Shown in pieces: positions 25,806 to 34,936 of a stretch of 64,000 nucleotides of DNA. The position numbers were made by a program, and so were the translations under genes. The DNA lies in contig NZ_LKTM01000372.1 in NCBI RefSeq assembly GCF_001417955.2, forward strand, positions 1 to 64,000, given 5' to 3'. Below the pieces are notes generated by a model. The model ran no database searches, was not told the DNA's origin, and saw only the letters and a list, made by a program, of their open reading frames with translations. Each line of letters begins with the position of its first letter. Position 1 is the stretch's first letter. The stretch is from Mycobacterium gordonae. Its GTDB lineage: Bacteria; Actinomycetota; Actinomycetes; Mycobacteriales; Mycobacteriaceae.

Positions 25806-27173
25806 TTATCCAGTGTCGTGGCGGGCGGCCGCCTTGTCGTCGACTCGTGTTGCCGCGCCTTGCTTTTCGATGTGATCGTAGATCACCTGGAAGTTGAAGC
25901 CGAGCTTCATGATGAAGTCCTGGCAGGCGCGGGAACCGAACCCTCCCCAGTAGTCCGCGGCGGCAAGCACCTCGCTGACAATCGCCGCGTGCAACTCCTC
26001 GAGCGATTCAGGAGTGCCCGGTGGAGCATCGGCGGAGGACCGCGACGGCGCAGTGGCGCGGGCCGCATATCCCGATGCGACGCGGCCGACCGCACGTCCG
26101 GCCAGGGCCGCCATGCCGAGTTCGCTGAGCAGAGTCCCCGATCCGTCGGCCAGAACCAGCGGAGTACTCAACGCGACGGCGGCGGGGCGCACGAAGGGAG
26201 TCGAAGCCGGCCAACCCGACGGCACGGACAGCCCCGCCGTGGTGAATGCCCGGCCCATCTGCGCCTGCACCCCGATACCGGCCCGGGTCTCCGCGGCCCC
26301 GGCCGACAGCAACTTCCCCCCACCTTGAGCACCAAGCCCGGCCCCCGCAGCCGGTGCCGGTGCCTTGGCGGCGGGAAAGAACTTGGTTCCCGCGGCTTTG
26401 AACGTGTTCACCGATGCCAGGGTCGAAATGGCCGGCGCGAAGCCGACCGGGTAACCGAACAGGTTGGGACCGGCGAAGGTGGTCAGGAGTCCGGCCTGCA
26501 CCGCGAGCACATCTCCGGGCGTGGTCGCCGATGCCAGTGACTGAAGTGCGTTGGGAACCGCGGAGATCAACGTCGAGAGCCGCCGTTCGGCCGTGGTGAC
26601 AGCGAACTGCACCAGCCCCGGCAACCTACTGCGCAGGCCCGCCAGATTGCTGTTGAGTTCCTCGAGGGTGAGAGGGGTCAGCGTGGAGGCGGCCGCCGCG
26701 GCGCCGGCATAGCCGTACATCGCCGTGGCATCCTGCACCCACATCTCGACGTACTGCGCCTCGGTCGCCGCTATCGCCGCGGTGTTCTGACCGAGGATGT
26801 TCGTGGCGATCAACGTCATCAAAAGCGTGCGATTGACCGCGATCTCGGGCGGGGGGACAGTCATCGCGAACGCGGCCTCATACGCCGCTACCGCGTTCTT
26901 CGCCTGGACAGCCACCTCCTCGGCCCGGGTCGCGGCAGCCGTCATCCAAGAAACATGGCGTTCCGCCGCTGCCGCCATCGCGATCGACGACGGTCCCTGC
27001 CAGGACCCGGAGGTGAGCTCGGCGACCACCGCCTGATAGGCGGACGCGGATGCGGTGAACTCAGCGGCCAATCCGTCCCAGGCGGCCGCGCCGGCCAGTA
27101 GGGGGCCGGCCCCGGGACCCGAATACATTCTGGCCGAATTGATCTCCGGCGGTATCAACGCGAAGTCCACCAT
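25806..27173 (-). CDS. PPE family protein (SVP-like), partner of upstream PE
   Basis: This 455-residue PPE protein starts MVDFALIPPEINSARMYSGPG, with the WQG turn in SGSWQGPSS and the YEAAF segment. It has LSVPSGW near residue 325, close to the PPE-SVP signature. The last 60 residues (GGFGSRACQDFIMKLGFNFQVIYDHIEKQG and beyond, split here by composition) are not low-complexity and look like a small helical extension. It lies 5 bp after the PE gene, so the two probably form a heterodimer secreted by an ESX system. It converges on heme oxygenase. Confidence 0.93.
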   Translation of the reverse strand: MVDFALIPPEINSARMYSGPGAGPLLAGAAAWDGLAAEFTASASAYQAVVAELTSGSWQGPSSIAMAAAAERHVSWMTAAATRAEEVAVQAKNAVAAYEAAFAMTVPPPEIAVNRTLLMTLIATNILGQNTAAIAATEAQYVEMWVQDATAMYGYAGAAAAASTLTPLTLEELNSNLAGLRSRLPGLVQFAVTTAERRLSTLISAVPNALQSLASATTPGDVLAVQAGLLTTFAGPNLFGYPVGFAPAISTLASVNTFKAAGTKFFPAAKAPAPAAGAGLGAQGGGKLLSAGAAETRAGIGVQAQMGRAFTTAGLSVPSGWPASTPFVRPAAVALSTPLVLADGSGTLLSELGMAALAGRAVGRVASGYAARATAPSRSSADAPPGTPESLEELHAAIVSEVLAAADYWGGFGSRACQDFIMKLGFNFQVIYDHIEKQGAATRVDDKAAARHDTG

Positions 27174-27178
27174 CTCTC

Positions 27179-27958
27179 CTATCCGCCGATCGGCGAACGC
27201 GCCATCACGGTCCTGCGAACCGCGAACCGCGGTTCACCGTCACCCTCGTCGTGCAGCCCGCCCTGACCGCTTACCGGGAATCCCGGGATCGGTGCAGCAC
27301 CTTCCTCGGCACTGAAGGCCGCGGTCGTCCCGCTGCCGAGCGACGTGGAAAGGACAGGGTTCACCGCAGCCTGCGGGCCAATCGCGGCCCAACTCTGTTC
27401 GACCGCAGTGACTTTGGCTAATGTAACCGGCACTGACCGACTGGTGACCGACCCCAGTCCGGCCGCGACCGCCGGTTCCGCTACGGGGCTCTCGCTACTG
27501 GCCAGCGCGGGGGCGGCAGGCGCCGGGGCCGACGCCACCCCGGTCGCCGTGACGTTGATCCCGAGCAGGTAGGGGATGAGCGCACTCAAGTAGGAAATGG
27601 GTGGGGCGTTGATGGTCCCGGTGATGAATGTCTGCGCGATCCTGGTCAGTTCGGTGTCCAGCGACGTCAAGGCGTCGTTGACCGCCTCGGCGGTCGAATA
27701 CGACTCCGCGCTCGCCGCGATGGTGGCGACGAACTGCTCCTGAACAGCGGCAGCTTCGGCGGCCACCGCCTGGTAGGCGCTGGCATAGCCCGCGAACAAC
27801 GCAGTGGTGAGCGTGGATACCGGGTCAACGGCCGGCGGTACGACGCCGGTCGTCGGCGCAGCCGCGAACGCCAGCCCGGCACTCACGGTGTCATCGATGC
27901 TCTGCAGACTGGCACCGGCCTCAGTAATCAACTCCGGCGCGACGGTGACAAATGACAC
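27179..27958 (-). CDS. PE family protein
   Basis: This 259-residue protein begins VSFVTVAPELITEAGASLQSID, the standard PE N-terminus (Pro-Glu at residues 8-9), followed by the two-helix PE domain to about residue 95. The remainder is Ala/Pro/Ser-rich with some hydrophobic stretches (YLSALIPYLLGINVTATGV). The GTG at 27958 is certain, since GGAGG stands 4 nt upstream. It is followed 5 bp later by a PPE gene, the usual co-secreted PE-PPE operon. Confidence 0.92.
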   Translation of the reverse strand: MSFVTVAPELITEAGASLQSIDDTVSAGLAFAAAPTTGVVPPAVDPVSTLTTALFAGYASAYQAVAAEAAAVQEQFVATIAASAESYSTAEAVNDALTSLDTELTRIAQTFITGTINAPPISYLSALIPYLLGINVTATGVASAPAPAAPALASSESPVAEPAVAAGLGSVTSRSVPVTLAKVTAVEQSWAAIGPQAAVNPVLSTSLGSGTTAAFSAEEGAAPIPGFPVSGQGGLHDEGDGEPRFAVRRTVMARSPIGG

Positions 27959-28918
27959 GATTCCTCCTTTGGACGCCGATGAACCCGAACGATGCGGGCG
28001 TTGCCAGAAGACTCCGTAGGCCGGGTGAACTAGTCGCGATGTCACTCTGGCGACGGTGTCCTGCCAACGATGCTGGCACAAGCGAAGCGACCACTGGCGC
28101 TGGCAGATCCGGCTGCGTTCCGGAACGGCGGTGTCGGCCGGGCCCCTGCCCTACGGCGTTCAGGCGCACTTTCAGCGCACCGGATCGACCCGCCCAGCCC
28201 TGCACAGGTGAACTCAATTACGCTCTTGTACAGCCGTTTTCGCCGCCGGCCAGTGGACCGGCGGATACCCCGCCAGGATGGCGCCAGTGGTCTTGACGGC
28301 GGCGTCGGGGCAGCGCACTGGCGGCACCGGCCCTATTCATACGATCGTGTTGATCTGAAACACTGACCCCTGTTCAGGAGGCTCTTCCCACTCGCGAGAC
28401 CAAAGATGCTGTCAACCAGCACTTTTGACCGATGCTGCTGATCGCGGCGACTGTGGCGGTCGATCGTGCTGCGATCACTGATGCGCGAAACCATCTGCCA
28501 GAAAACGAAGTTGAGATCGAGGCCCGCGTGGCCGAGGCCGGCCCTCGGCTTTCAAAGAAGACGCAGAGATTTCAAATGTGTCAATTCGGTTGCCAGACGG
28601 ATCTGTTGGCGCGACCGAGACGCGGTACTACCAAGGACGCCTCGAATCCCGTTTTTACATAGGCGAAGCCAACAAAGCCGATGATTCATATGTCGATCGC
28701 CTGGATGTCGACGTGGAACCGGCGACCGAGCCGACTGGAACAGGCATGAGATCGAACCGGCGGGCCGGGGCATCGGGCCACTCTGCGACAAATCGATAAT
28801 CAATAGTGATATAGCAATATCATTGTGAAATGCGGGTGTGTCGAGGCGTTTGGACTTACCTCACCGGGGTAATACGGTGGCATCGTTCAACACACGTCTA
28901 GAGAGAGGGCCACGGCTG
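27959..28918. other. 960-bp region without a supportable gene
   Basis: This gap lies between the PE start and the first CxxC micro-protein. Open frames exist, the best being 28578-28799 (VSIRLPDGSVGATETRYYQG), but none has a ribosome site plus family resemblance. GC falls toward 28800 (caatagtgatatagcaatat). A SigF-like promoter for the next gene is at 28848-28871. Confidence 0.45.
28848..28871 (+). promoter_or_regulatory. SigF-like promoter, first CxxC micro-protein
   Basis: GTTT (28848-28851), 15 nt spacer, then GGGTA (28867-28871). This matches the mycobacterial SigF consensus GTTT-N15-17-GGGTA. It ends 48 bp before the GTG of the micro-protein, which excludes the in-frame start at 28838. 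Confidence 0.65.
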
Positions 28919-29095
28919 GTGAGCACCAACGTTTGCCCCGCGTGCGGATACCCCACGCTGAGCCCCGCACTGTGCGCGTTCTGCCAGCCGGGTGACGTTG
29001 CCGCGAATTCTCGCTCACTGCCATCGGCATTCTCGGGCTACAGCTACACCACACCTGCCACTACCGACGCTTGGTCTGGTCCGCTGGCCAGTTGA
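28919..29095 (+). CDS. CxxC-CxxC micro-protein, copy 1
   Basis: This 58-residue protein reads VSTNVCPACGYPTLSPALCAFCQPGD at its N-terminus. The two CxxC pairs 12 residues apart could hold one zinc ion. It ends DAWSGPLAS. A clear paralogue lies at 29810-30028, sharing CPACGYPTL, ALCAFC and a terminal GPxAS. I do not recognise a named family. The GTG at 28919 is preferred because it follows the SigF-like promoter and starts near-identically to the paralogue (short Thr/Asn stretch then C). Probable stress-induced gene; function unknown. Confidence 0.7.
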   Translation: MSTNVCPACGYPTLSPALCAFCQPGDVAANSRSLPSAFSGYSYTTPATTDAWSGPLAS

Positions 29096-29276
29096 CCTTT
29101 GCGTCCCCAGCCGATCACGACAATCTGAAGCTGCCCTGGCGGCGGCTTTGCGCCGGCGATGTCTCCGGGGCCGTGGCAGCCGAATGGCTCTCCTTCACAC
29201 GTACGACCCTGACCTCGGCGACGACGCCGTTGCTCGCGCCGTCGCCGAGGTCTGGTTCTCCTTCACCCTCGACCCG

Positions 29277-29313
29277 GGTCCCTGTCGAGAAAGGAAGCCC
29301 ATCGACAGGGACC
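29277..29313. terminator. 12-bp perfect inverted repeat, terminator
   Basis: GGTCCCTGTCGA (29277-29288) and TCGACAGGGACC (29302-29313) form a 12-bp stem with a 13-nt loop, extended by further C-G pairs beyond one mismatch. It follows the glsB-like stop (29331, leftward), and a TTTT lies on its right side, so it may serve both strands. Confidence 0.75.
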
Positions 29314-29330
29314 GGGTTTTGCGGCGAGGG

Positions 29331-29615
29331 TCAGCGCAGCGTCCCGGTCCGGGTGCGGCGACCGGTGACCGCTTCGTAAACCGCGATGAAGATGACTGCC
29401 AGACCCACGCCGATAAAGAACGGAATCCAAGCTATTCCGCCGTTGGCATTGGAGTATCCGAAATGGCTTGCGATAGCCGATCCGAGTAATCCGCCCGCGG
29501 CGCCGAGCAGAACCGTCACGATCATGCCGACATTTTGCTTACCCGGCATGACGACTCGTGCCACCACACCGATGATTGCGCCGACAACAAGAGCCAAGAC
29601 AATTGTTCCGACCAT
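29331..29615 (-). CDS. GlsB/YeaQ/YmgE-family stress membrane protein
   Basis: This 94-residue protein has three hydrophobic helices with glycine-zipper spacing: MVGTIVLALVVGAIIGVVAR, VGMIVTVLLGAAGGLLGSAIA and WIPFFIGVGLAVIFIAVYEA (each shown in part). It ends in a basic tail. Family proteins (also called transglycosylase-associated) are envelope stress proteins; the mechanism is unknown. The start follows TCAGGAGACTGAA. Its upstream region carries a weaker SigF-like promoter, and it sits between two paralogous micro-protein genes. Confidence 0.88.
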   Translation of the reverse strand: MVGTIVLALVVGAIIGVVARVVMPGKQNVGMIVTVLLGAAGGLLGSAIASHFGYSNANGGIAWIPFFIGVGLAVIFIAVYEAVTGRRTRTGTLR

Positions 29616-29666
29616 TTCAGTCTCCTGACCTAAGGGCGCCCCGAGCGGGCGCCGCTGAGGTGCGGG

Positions 29667-29691
29667 TTCCCGGATTCTGCAGGCTTATAAC
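29667..29691 (-). promoter_or_regulatory. Weak SigF-like promoter of glsB-like gene
   Basis: On the minus strand GTTA (29691-29688), 16 nt, then GGGAA (29671-29667). It has one mismatch in each box against GTTT/GGGTA. It lies about 50 bp upstream of the start at 29615. Confidence 0.4.
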
Positions 29692-29741
29692 CACCCTTTT
29701 GGGTGTATCCGCCGACTGCCTTTGATGCTTGCCACAGCAGG

Positions 29742-29766
29742 GTTTACCCGCCCCGACACCGGGGTA
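29742..29766 (+). promoter_or_regulatory. SigF-like promoter, second CxxC micro-protein
   Basis: GTTT (29742-29745), 16 nt spacer, GGGTA (29762-29766), the SigF consensus with allowed spacing. It is 43 bp upstream of the ATG at 29810. Confidence 0.65.
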
Positions 29767-29809
29767 GACCGCGACTTGTCCGTCCACACCGTTCGAGGAG
29801 TTCCCGCAC

Positions 29810-30028
29810 ATGACCACCTGCATCTGCCCCGCGTGCGGCTACCCCACCCTGCAACACGCCCTATGCGCGTTCTGCTGTCCGAGCGAGGCCCAAACCGGCA
29901 ACCAGGCAATTGGGCGGGTGGCCTTCACGAGGATGCCCGAGTACGAACGATCTTGGATCACGGTGCGAGACTCCGACCCGTATTCCACTGCGCGTATCGG
30001 CGCGTGGCCCGGGCCGATGGCAAGCTGA
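29810..30028 (+). CDS. CxxC-CxxC micro-protein, copy 2
   Basis: This 72-residue paralogue of the 28919 gene reads MTTCICPACGYPTLQHALCAFCCPSE, with two CxxC pairs and extra cysteines on either side, and ends GAWPGPMAS. The middle contains EYERSWITVRDSDPY, absent from copy 1. It has a CGAGGAG ribosome site and its own SigF-like promoter. The C-terminal WxGPxAS is shared by both copies, suggesting selection on that end as well as the cysteines. Function unknown; a zinc-binding regulator or stress factor is a guess. Confidence 0.72.
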   Translation: MTTCICPACGYPTLQHALCAFCCPSEAQTGNQAIGRVAFTRMPEYERSWITVRDSDPYSTARIGAWPGPMAS

Positions 30029-30265
30029 ATCACCGCCTGCTCATTGCGATCAATAGCCGCGATCAAAAACGGTTGATTGCATGGCGCGGTGCCGGTTTTA
30101 AATCCCGCATACGAAGCGGATATCGATAAACCGAACAAGCCGGTTTCTCTTCGTGTTGCTTTGTGCCAGCTGAGAATTGGCTGGATGTAGCTTAGGTAAC
30201 CGCCGATACACCGGCTTGAGACACCCCAGACGTGGCAGTGTGCTTGTGGTGGGGGAGACGACCAA

Positions 30266-31948
30266 GTGACACATGTGCAGACACAGCCGCAGATCCTGGC
30301 GTCCGCGGCCGCGGACGTGGCGTCCATACGCACGGCGATCAGCGATGCCACCGATGCGGCGGCGCGGGCGACAACGGACATGGCGGCTATGGCGGCCGAC
30401 GAAGTATCAGAAGCGATCACCGGGCTGTTCAACGCCTTCGCCAGGCAGGGCCAGGCGGCCATGGCGCAGGCCGCAGCTTTTCATGACCAATTCGCCCAGC
30501 TGCTGGGCGCGGCCGGGAATTCCTACGTCAGCGCGGAGGCCGCCAACCTGAGTGCGCTCGCCGCGCCGCTGACCGGAAGCCCGACCGCACTGACCTACGC
30601 CCTTGCCACCGGCCCGTACGTCACCTTGGTCATGGACGGCAGCGGAACACCCATCCCATCGCCAGAATTCGTCGCCAACGTCGTCAGCAGGTACGTCACG
30701 CCCAACTTCCCCGCCGGGCTCGTGCGAGCGCTCTACCTTCCGGCGGGCGAGTATCCCGACAGCGGAATCAAGGATCTGACCTCGGATGTGTCGATAGCCC
30801 GCGGCGTCGACATACTCACCACCACAATCCGCGAGCAACTCGCCGCTGGAATGACCGTGAATGTGGTCGGCTATTCGCAGAGCGCCAACGTCGCCTCGTT
30901 GGCGATGCAGCAGCTGAACCCCACCGGGTCGCCGAGCTCACTGCCGATAAACTTTGTGCTGCTGGGAAATTCGATGAATCCGAACGGAGGTTGGGACGCC
31001 CGCTTCCCCGGCCTGAATTTTCCGAGTCTGGGCTTCACGGCCCTGGGCGCAGCACCGAGCAATTCTTTCCCCACCACGGCGTACACGATCGAATACGACG
31101 GCTGGGCCGACTTTCCGCGATACCCGATCAATCCCCTGTCGACCCTGAACGCGCTGTTCGGCATGGTGACCGTGCACGGTGGATACGACAGCCTCACGGC
31201 CGCGCAACTCGCCTCCGCCGTGGTCCTGCCGACGCAGGGGCCGACCACAACCACCTACTACATGATCCCGACCCAGAACCTGCCGCTGCTGGAGCCCCTG
31301 CGTTACCTACCGATCGTCGGGGATCCCATTGCCGATGTCCTGCAACCGATTCTGCGCCCCCTGGTCAACTGGGGCTACGGCGACCCGAACTACGGCTGGT
31401 CCACCGGACCCGCCAATGTGCCCACACCGTTCGGGTTCCTGCCCCCACCCGAGACCACCATCGCCCTCGGACCGGCCCTGGTCAACGGATTTCAGGAGGC
31501 GGTAACCGCCGGAGCCGCGCACCTGTCCACACCGCCCACTTTGCCTGCGCTGCCGTCCTTTCCGGATGCGCTTTCGTCGTTCTCCGAAGGGCCCGGCACG
31601 CTTACGGTGCCCAGCGTCACCGACTTGCTGCGCGAAATACAATCCGCGAACAGCCAATTCGTCGGGTCGTCGACAACGGCGCTCTCAACCGCGTACTCGA
31701 CGCTGCTCCCGACCGCGGATATCGCCACTGCCGCGCTGATCTCGTTGCCGTCCTATGACTACAACCTGTTCTTGGACGGTCTGATTCAGATGGTCAACGG
31801 CCAGCCCGTCGAAGGACTGATGAACGCGATCGGTAACCCGATCGCCGCGAACATGGGGTTGCTCCCGTTCCTGGCGGGGTTGGGACTGGCAAGCTTCGCA
31901 CTGGCGGGGGATTCGATCCTGACTGGCACTCCCTTCCCCAGTCCCTGA
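30266..31948 (+). CDS. PE protein with C-terminal PE-PPE serine hydrolase domain
   Basis: This 560-residue protein has an N-terminal PE-like helical region (residues 1-100: VQTQPQILASAAADVASIRTAI). An alpha/beta-hydrolase PE-PPE domain follows from about residue 130, with nucleophile Ser204 in VVGYSQSANVA and conserved YPINPLSTLNALFG. Mycobacterial PE-PPE domains are secreted esterases or acyltransferases acting on trehalose or lipid esters. A hydrophobic C-terminus (LLPFLAGLGLASFALAG) ends it. The GTG at 30266 follows GGGGGAG. No PPE partner gene is adjacent. Confidence 0.92.
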   Translation: MTHVQTQPQILASAAADVASIRTAISDATDAAARATTDMAAMAADEVSEAITGLFNAFARQGQAAMAQAAAFHDQFAQLLGAAGNSYVSAEAANLSALAAPLTGSPTALTYALATGPYVTLVMDGSGTPIPSPEFVANVVSRYVTPNFPAGLVRALYLPAGEYPDSGIKDLTSDVSIARGVDILTTTIREQLAAGMTVNVVGYSQSANVASLAMQQLNPTGSPSSLPINFVLLGNSMNPNGGWDARFPGLNFPSLGFTALGAAPSNSFPTTAYTIEYDGWADFPRYPINPLSTLNALFGMVTVHGGYDSLTAAQLASAVVLPTQGPTTTTYYMIPTQNLPLLEPLRYLPIVGDPIADVLQPILRPLVNWGYGDPNYGWSTGPANVPTPFGFLPPPETTIALGPALVNGFQEAVTAGAAHLSTPPTLPALPSFPDALSSFSEGPGTLTVPSVTDLLREIQSANSQFVGSSTTALSTAYSTLLPTADIATAALISLPSYDYNLFLDGLIQMVNGQPVEGLMNAIGNPIAANMGLLPFLAGLGLASFALAGDSILTGTPFPSP

Positions 31949-31955
31949 TCAAAGG

Positions 31956-32774
31956 TCAAGCCGCCGAACGATTGCCGCGCCTGCGCGACGAGGTGACCTC
32001 CGGGCGTCGGGGCAGCGGACGCAGCCGATGGTCGGACGTGAATATCTGGCGCAGCAGCCCCAGTGCGATGACGACGGTGGTGGTCGCGGTCGAGCCGAGG
32101 ACGAGAAACATGACCACCGCCTGCACCAGGACGGCCTGCAGCGGCGGCACACCGGCAAGGATGAGACCGGTCATCGCACCGGGCAGGAAGACCAGCCCGG
32201 TGGCTTTGGTCGACTCGATCTGCGGGGTGAGCGCGGAGCGCAGGGCGACGCGGACATAGGGAGTGGCGGCCTGGCGCGACGGCTGGCCGAGTGCGAGCCG
32301 GGCCTCGACCTCGTCGCGTTTGTCGCGCAGCTCGTCGACCAGACGCCGGGCCACCAGCACCACGGCGGTCATCGAGTTGCCGATCATCATGCCGACGATC
32401 GGTACCAGGGTGCGGCTCTGCAACGGAAAGACCCGCAGTCCGAACACCACTCCCAGCGTGACCACCGCGGCAGCGGCGAACGCGACGATGGCAAGCCTGC
32501 CCAGCCGGGGCACCTCAGGGACGCGGCGGCGGGCGACGTCCCCGGCGTAGAGAACCATGCCCGCGGTCCAGGCCCACGACCACCACAGCGAGCGGCCCGG
32601 CTGCAACAGCCAGGCCAGCACCACCCCGACGATCAGCAGCTGGACCAGGGCACGAGTCGCGGCCCAGAGCACCTGCCGCTCCAGGCCCAGCCGTTGCCAC
32701 AGCGAGATCCCAGCAGCGAAGGCCACCAGCGCCAGTGACATGACCAACCCGACCCAGGAAACCGGACCGTTCAT
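31956..32774 (-). CDS. fetB: ABC transporter permease, FetB/UPF0014 family
   Basis: This 272-residue protein has about seven membrane helices and the UPF0014 signature region GMMIGNSMTAVVLVARRL, followed by a cytoplasmic coupling stretch EARLALGQPSRQAA and ALRSALTPQIESTKATGLVFLPGAMTG (shown in part). FetB with FetA exports iron in E. coli; here the metal is not known. The ATG at 32774 overlaps the ATPase stop by 4 bp, which fixes the start. It is the last gene of the pair; the tail (RRPEVTSSRRRGNRS) is basic. Confidence 0.87.
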   Translation of the reverse strand: MNGPVSWVGLVMSLALVAFAAGISLWQRLGLERQVLWAATRALVQLLIVGVVLAWLLQPGRSLWWSWAWTAGMVLYAGDVARRRVPEVPRLGRLAIVAFAAAAVVTLGVVFGLRVFPLQSRTLVPIVGMMIGNSMTAVVLVARRLVDELRDKRDEVEARLALGQPSRQAATPYVRVALRSALTPQIESTKATGLVFLPGAMTGLILAGVPPLQAVLVQAVVMFLVLGSTATTTVVIALGLLRQIFTSDHRLRPLPRRPEVTSSRRRGNRSAA

Positions 32775-33451
32775 TGCGACACCTGCCCCGGGCCGGCGGA
32801 GACCGACGTGATGCCGAGGCAGCGTCCACGCTCGATGCGCAGCACCCGGTCGGCGATTCGTCCCACCTGTTCGGCGTTGTGGCTGACCCACAGCGCGGTC
32901 AACCCGGCGTCCGCCAACTCCCGCACCGCCCGCTCGATCACCCGGGCGGCCTCGGCGTCCTCCGAAGACGTGGGCTCATCCAGCAGCAACACCTCGGGCC
33001 GGGCAATCAGGGTGCGGGCCAAGCACATTCGCTGCGCCTCCCCTCCGGAGAGCGCGGTCGCGTCGCGGTCCAGCCATGACCCCGTCAGCGCTACCCGGGC
33101 CAGGACCTCTTCCATCTGCGCCTCCGTTGCTTCCGGATCGGCGACGTGCAGGTTGTCGGCCACCGTGCCGGGAAACGGGGTGGGGCGCTGAAAACACATC
33201 CCGACCTCGCGGCGCAGCCGCAACGGATCCAGATCGGCGATGTCCGCTCCCCGGAACAGCACCCGGCCACCGGTGGGCACCTCCAGGCGATTGCACAGCC
33301 GCAGCATCGTCGACTTGCCCGACCCTGAGGGCCCGAACACTGCCGTCACTCCCCCTTCGGGCACGGCCGCGTCGAACCCGTCGAGGGCACGCACTCCGTC
33401 GCGCTCAACCTCGACGCCCTCGAAGATGAACAGGGCACGCTCGGGTCCCAC
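32771..33451 (-). CDS. fetA: ABC transporter ATP-binding protein, FetA-like
   Basis: This 226-residue ATPase has Walker A FGPSGSGKST, a Q-loop in GMCFQRPTPFPGT, signature ALSGGEAQRMCLA, Walker B EVLLLDEPTS and an H-loop His in LWVSHNAEQ. It pairs with the UPF0014 permease downstream (4-bp overlap) to form an exporter. It starts at GTG 33451, 15 bp after the multicopper oxidase stop, so all may be in one metal-related transcript together with the ArsR-type gene. Metal specificity is inference from FetAB. Confidence 0.88.
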   Translation of the reverse strand: MGPERALFIFEGVEVERDGVRALDGFDAAVPEGGVTAVFGPSGSGKSTMLRLCNRLEVPTGGRVLFRGADIADLDPLRLRREVGMCFQRPTPFPGTVADNLHVADPEATEAQMEEVLARVALTGSWLDRDATALSGGEAQRMCLARTLIARPEVLLLDEPTSSEDAEAARVIERAVRELADAGLTALWVSHNAEQVGRIADRVLRIERGRCLGITSVSAGPGQVSQ

Positions 33452-33466
33452 TTACGCCAGCTCCGT

Positions 33467-34936
33467 TCAGTTGATGTTCAGCAGCGACATGAGGCCGTAA
33501 TCCATGTGGATCTGCTGGTGGCAGTGCAGTAGCGACAGGCCGGGTTGGTCGGCGACGAAGTCGACCTCCATGGTCTGGTAACCGCCGAGCATGGCGACGT
33601 CCTTGCGCACGCCACCGGTGGGTGTCCCGGCGAAGCGGGTGATCTCGAAGGTGTGCCGATGCAGATGCATGGGGTGCAGGTCGTCGGTGGCGTTGCGGAA
33701 GCGCAGACGGTACCGCTGGTTCAGTTTCAGATCGAGCATCGGTCCGTCCATGGAGAACGGCGTGCCATTGAACGTCCAGACGTTGAAGCCGTTGTCGGCG
33801 GCGTTGCGCTTCTCGATCAGCAGATCGATGGTGTGATCCGGCGGGACGCCCGGCGCCGAGCCGGGTTCGGCGAACAGGCGGTAGTCCCAGGTGAACGCGG
33901 CAGGTGGCAGCCACCGCGGCTCCCCGCTCTGCCCGGCGTATTCCACGACGATGCCCATTCCATGACCGCGGTCGTCGTCGGACAGATCACCGAGCACCCA
34001 TACTCCGGGATTGGCCATCGTGACGATCGCCGAGATCCGTTCGGCGGCACCGAGCCACAGCACCGGCACCGTTGTGGGGTTGGGCACCGGGTTGCCATCC
34101 AGGGCGATGACCTCGAATGCATGCCCGGGCAGGGCCAGGCTGCGGGTCTCGGTGGCGCTGCCGTTGAGCACATGCAACAGCACTCGCTGACCGTTCTGCA
34201 CCCGGACCGGGTCGCCGTGGCCGAGCATGCGTCCGTTGACGGCGAACGCGCCGTAACTGACCTCGTAGCCATGCGGATCGCCGCGGTTCAGCGACGCGTC
34301 CATGGCGGATTCGCCTTTCTGCTTGAGGTCGGGGTCTTGCTCGCCGGCCAGAAAGTCGCTGGCCATGTCTCCCCCACGGCTGAAGACCGGCTCAAACTCC
34401 TTGAGCGTCAAGAAGATCTCCTGGTCGTAGCGGCCCGGATTCTGTCTGGGTTCGATGTAGACCGGACCCACCAGCCCGCTGTACTGACCTCCGGAGAGAT
34501 CGGCGCGCGGCACCACATGGGTGTGATAGAAGCGGAAGCCCGCCGGGCCGGGGACGAAGGAGATGCGCCGCATGCCGTGTGCCGGAATGTACGGGGTGCC
34601 CTCCTCGGCGGCGCCGTCGACATCGACACCCACGTGCTGGCCATGCCAGTGCAGCTGCTCGGGCGTGCCGGTGTCGTTGTAGATGTCCACCCAGGTTCGC
34701 TGGCCCTCCTTCAGCCGCAGCAGCGGGCCGGGGAACTGGCCGTTGTAGAGCAGGGTCGACACGATCTGGTCGGGGGCCAACTCAACGGTGCCGGTGCCGA
34801 TTCGCAGCGTGTAGTCGGCCTTGCCCCCGGGTGGGGCCGGAGGCGCCGGCCGTGAACAGCCCACCGTCGCCGTGATCGTTGCCACGGCCGCGGCGCCGCT
34901 CCACTTCAAGAAGTCACGCCGACTGCCGCTGCTCAT
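33467..34936 (-). CDS. Multicopper oxidase (Tat-exported, lipoprotein-like)
   Basis: This 489-residue cupredoxin-fold oxidase has a twin-arginine signal SRRDFLKWSGAAAVATITATVGC, with a Cys after the hydrophobic core that could be lipidated. The copper-ligand motifs occur in order: HWHGQH, YHTHVV, HPMHLHRH and HCHQQIHMDYGL. The last holds the His-Cys-His bridge of the trinuclear site. It oxidises metals (Cu+, Fe2+) or phenolics outside the membrane. Its ATG overlaps the stop of a 29-codon VOC remnant by 4 bp. Confidence 0.93.
   Translation of the reverse strand: MSSGSRRDFLKWSGAAAVATITATVGCSRPAPPAPPGGKADYTLRIGTGTVELAPDQIVSTLLYNGQFPGPLLRLKEGQRTWVDIYNDTGTPEQLHWHGQHVGVDVDGAAEEGTPYIPAHGMRRISFVPGPAGFRFYHTHVVPRADLSGGQYSGLVGPVYIEPRQNPGRYDQEIFLTLKEFEPVFSRGGDMASDFLAGEQDPDLKQKGESAMDASLNRGDPHGYEVSYGAFAVNGRMLGHGDPVRVQNGQRVLLHVLNGSATETRSLALPGHAFEVIALDGNPVPNPTTVPVLWLGAAERISAIVTMANPGVWVLGDLSDDDRGHGMGIVVEYAGQSGEPRWLPPAAFTWDYRLFAEPGSAPGVPPDHTIDLLIEKRNAADNGFNVWTFNGTPFSMDGPMLDLKLNQRYRLRFRNATDDLHPMHLHRHTFEITRFAGTPTGGVRKDVAMLGGYQTMEVDFVADQPGLSLLHCHQQIHMDYGLMSLLNIN

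Noticed and set aside
28578..28799. 73-codon frame (VSIRLPDGSVGATETRYYQG) in the 28-kb gap
   Set aside because: The first part looks protein-like, but there is no ribosome site, no relative that I recognise and no coupling to neighbours; kept only as a note in the gap entry.
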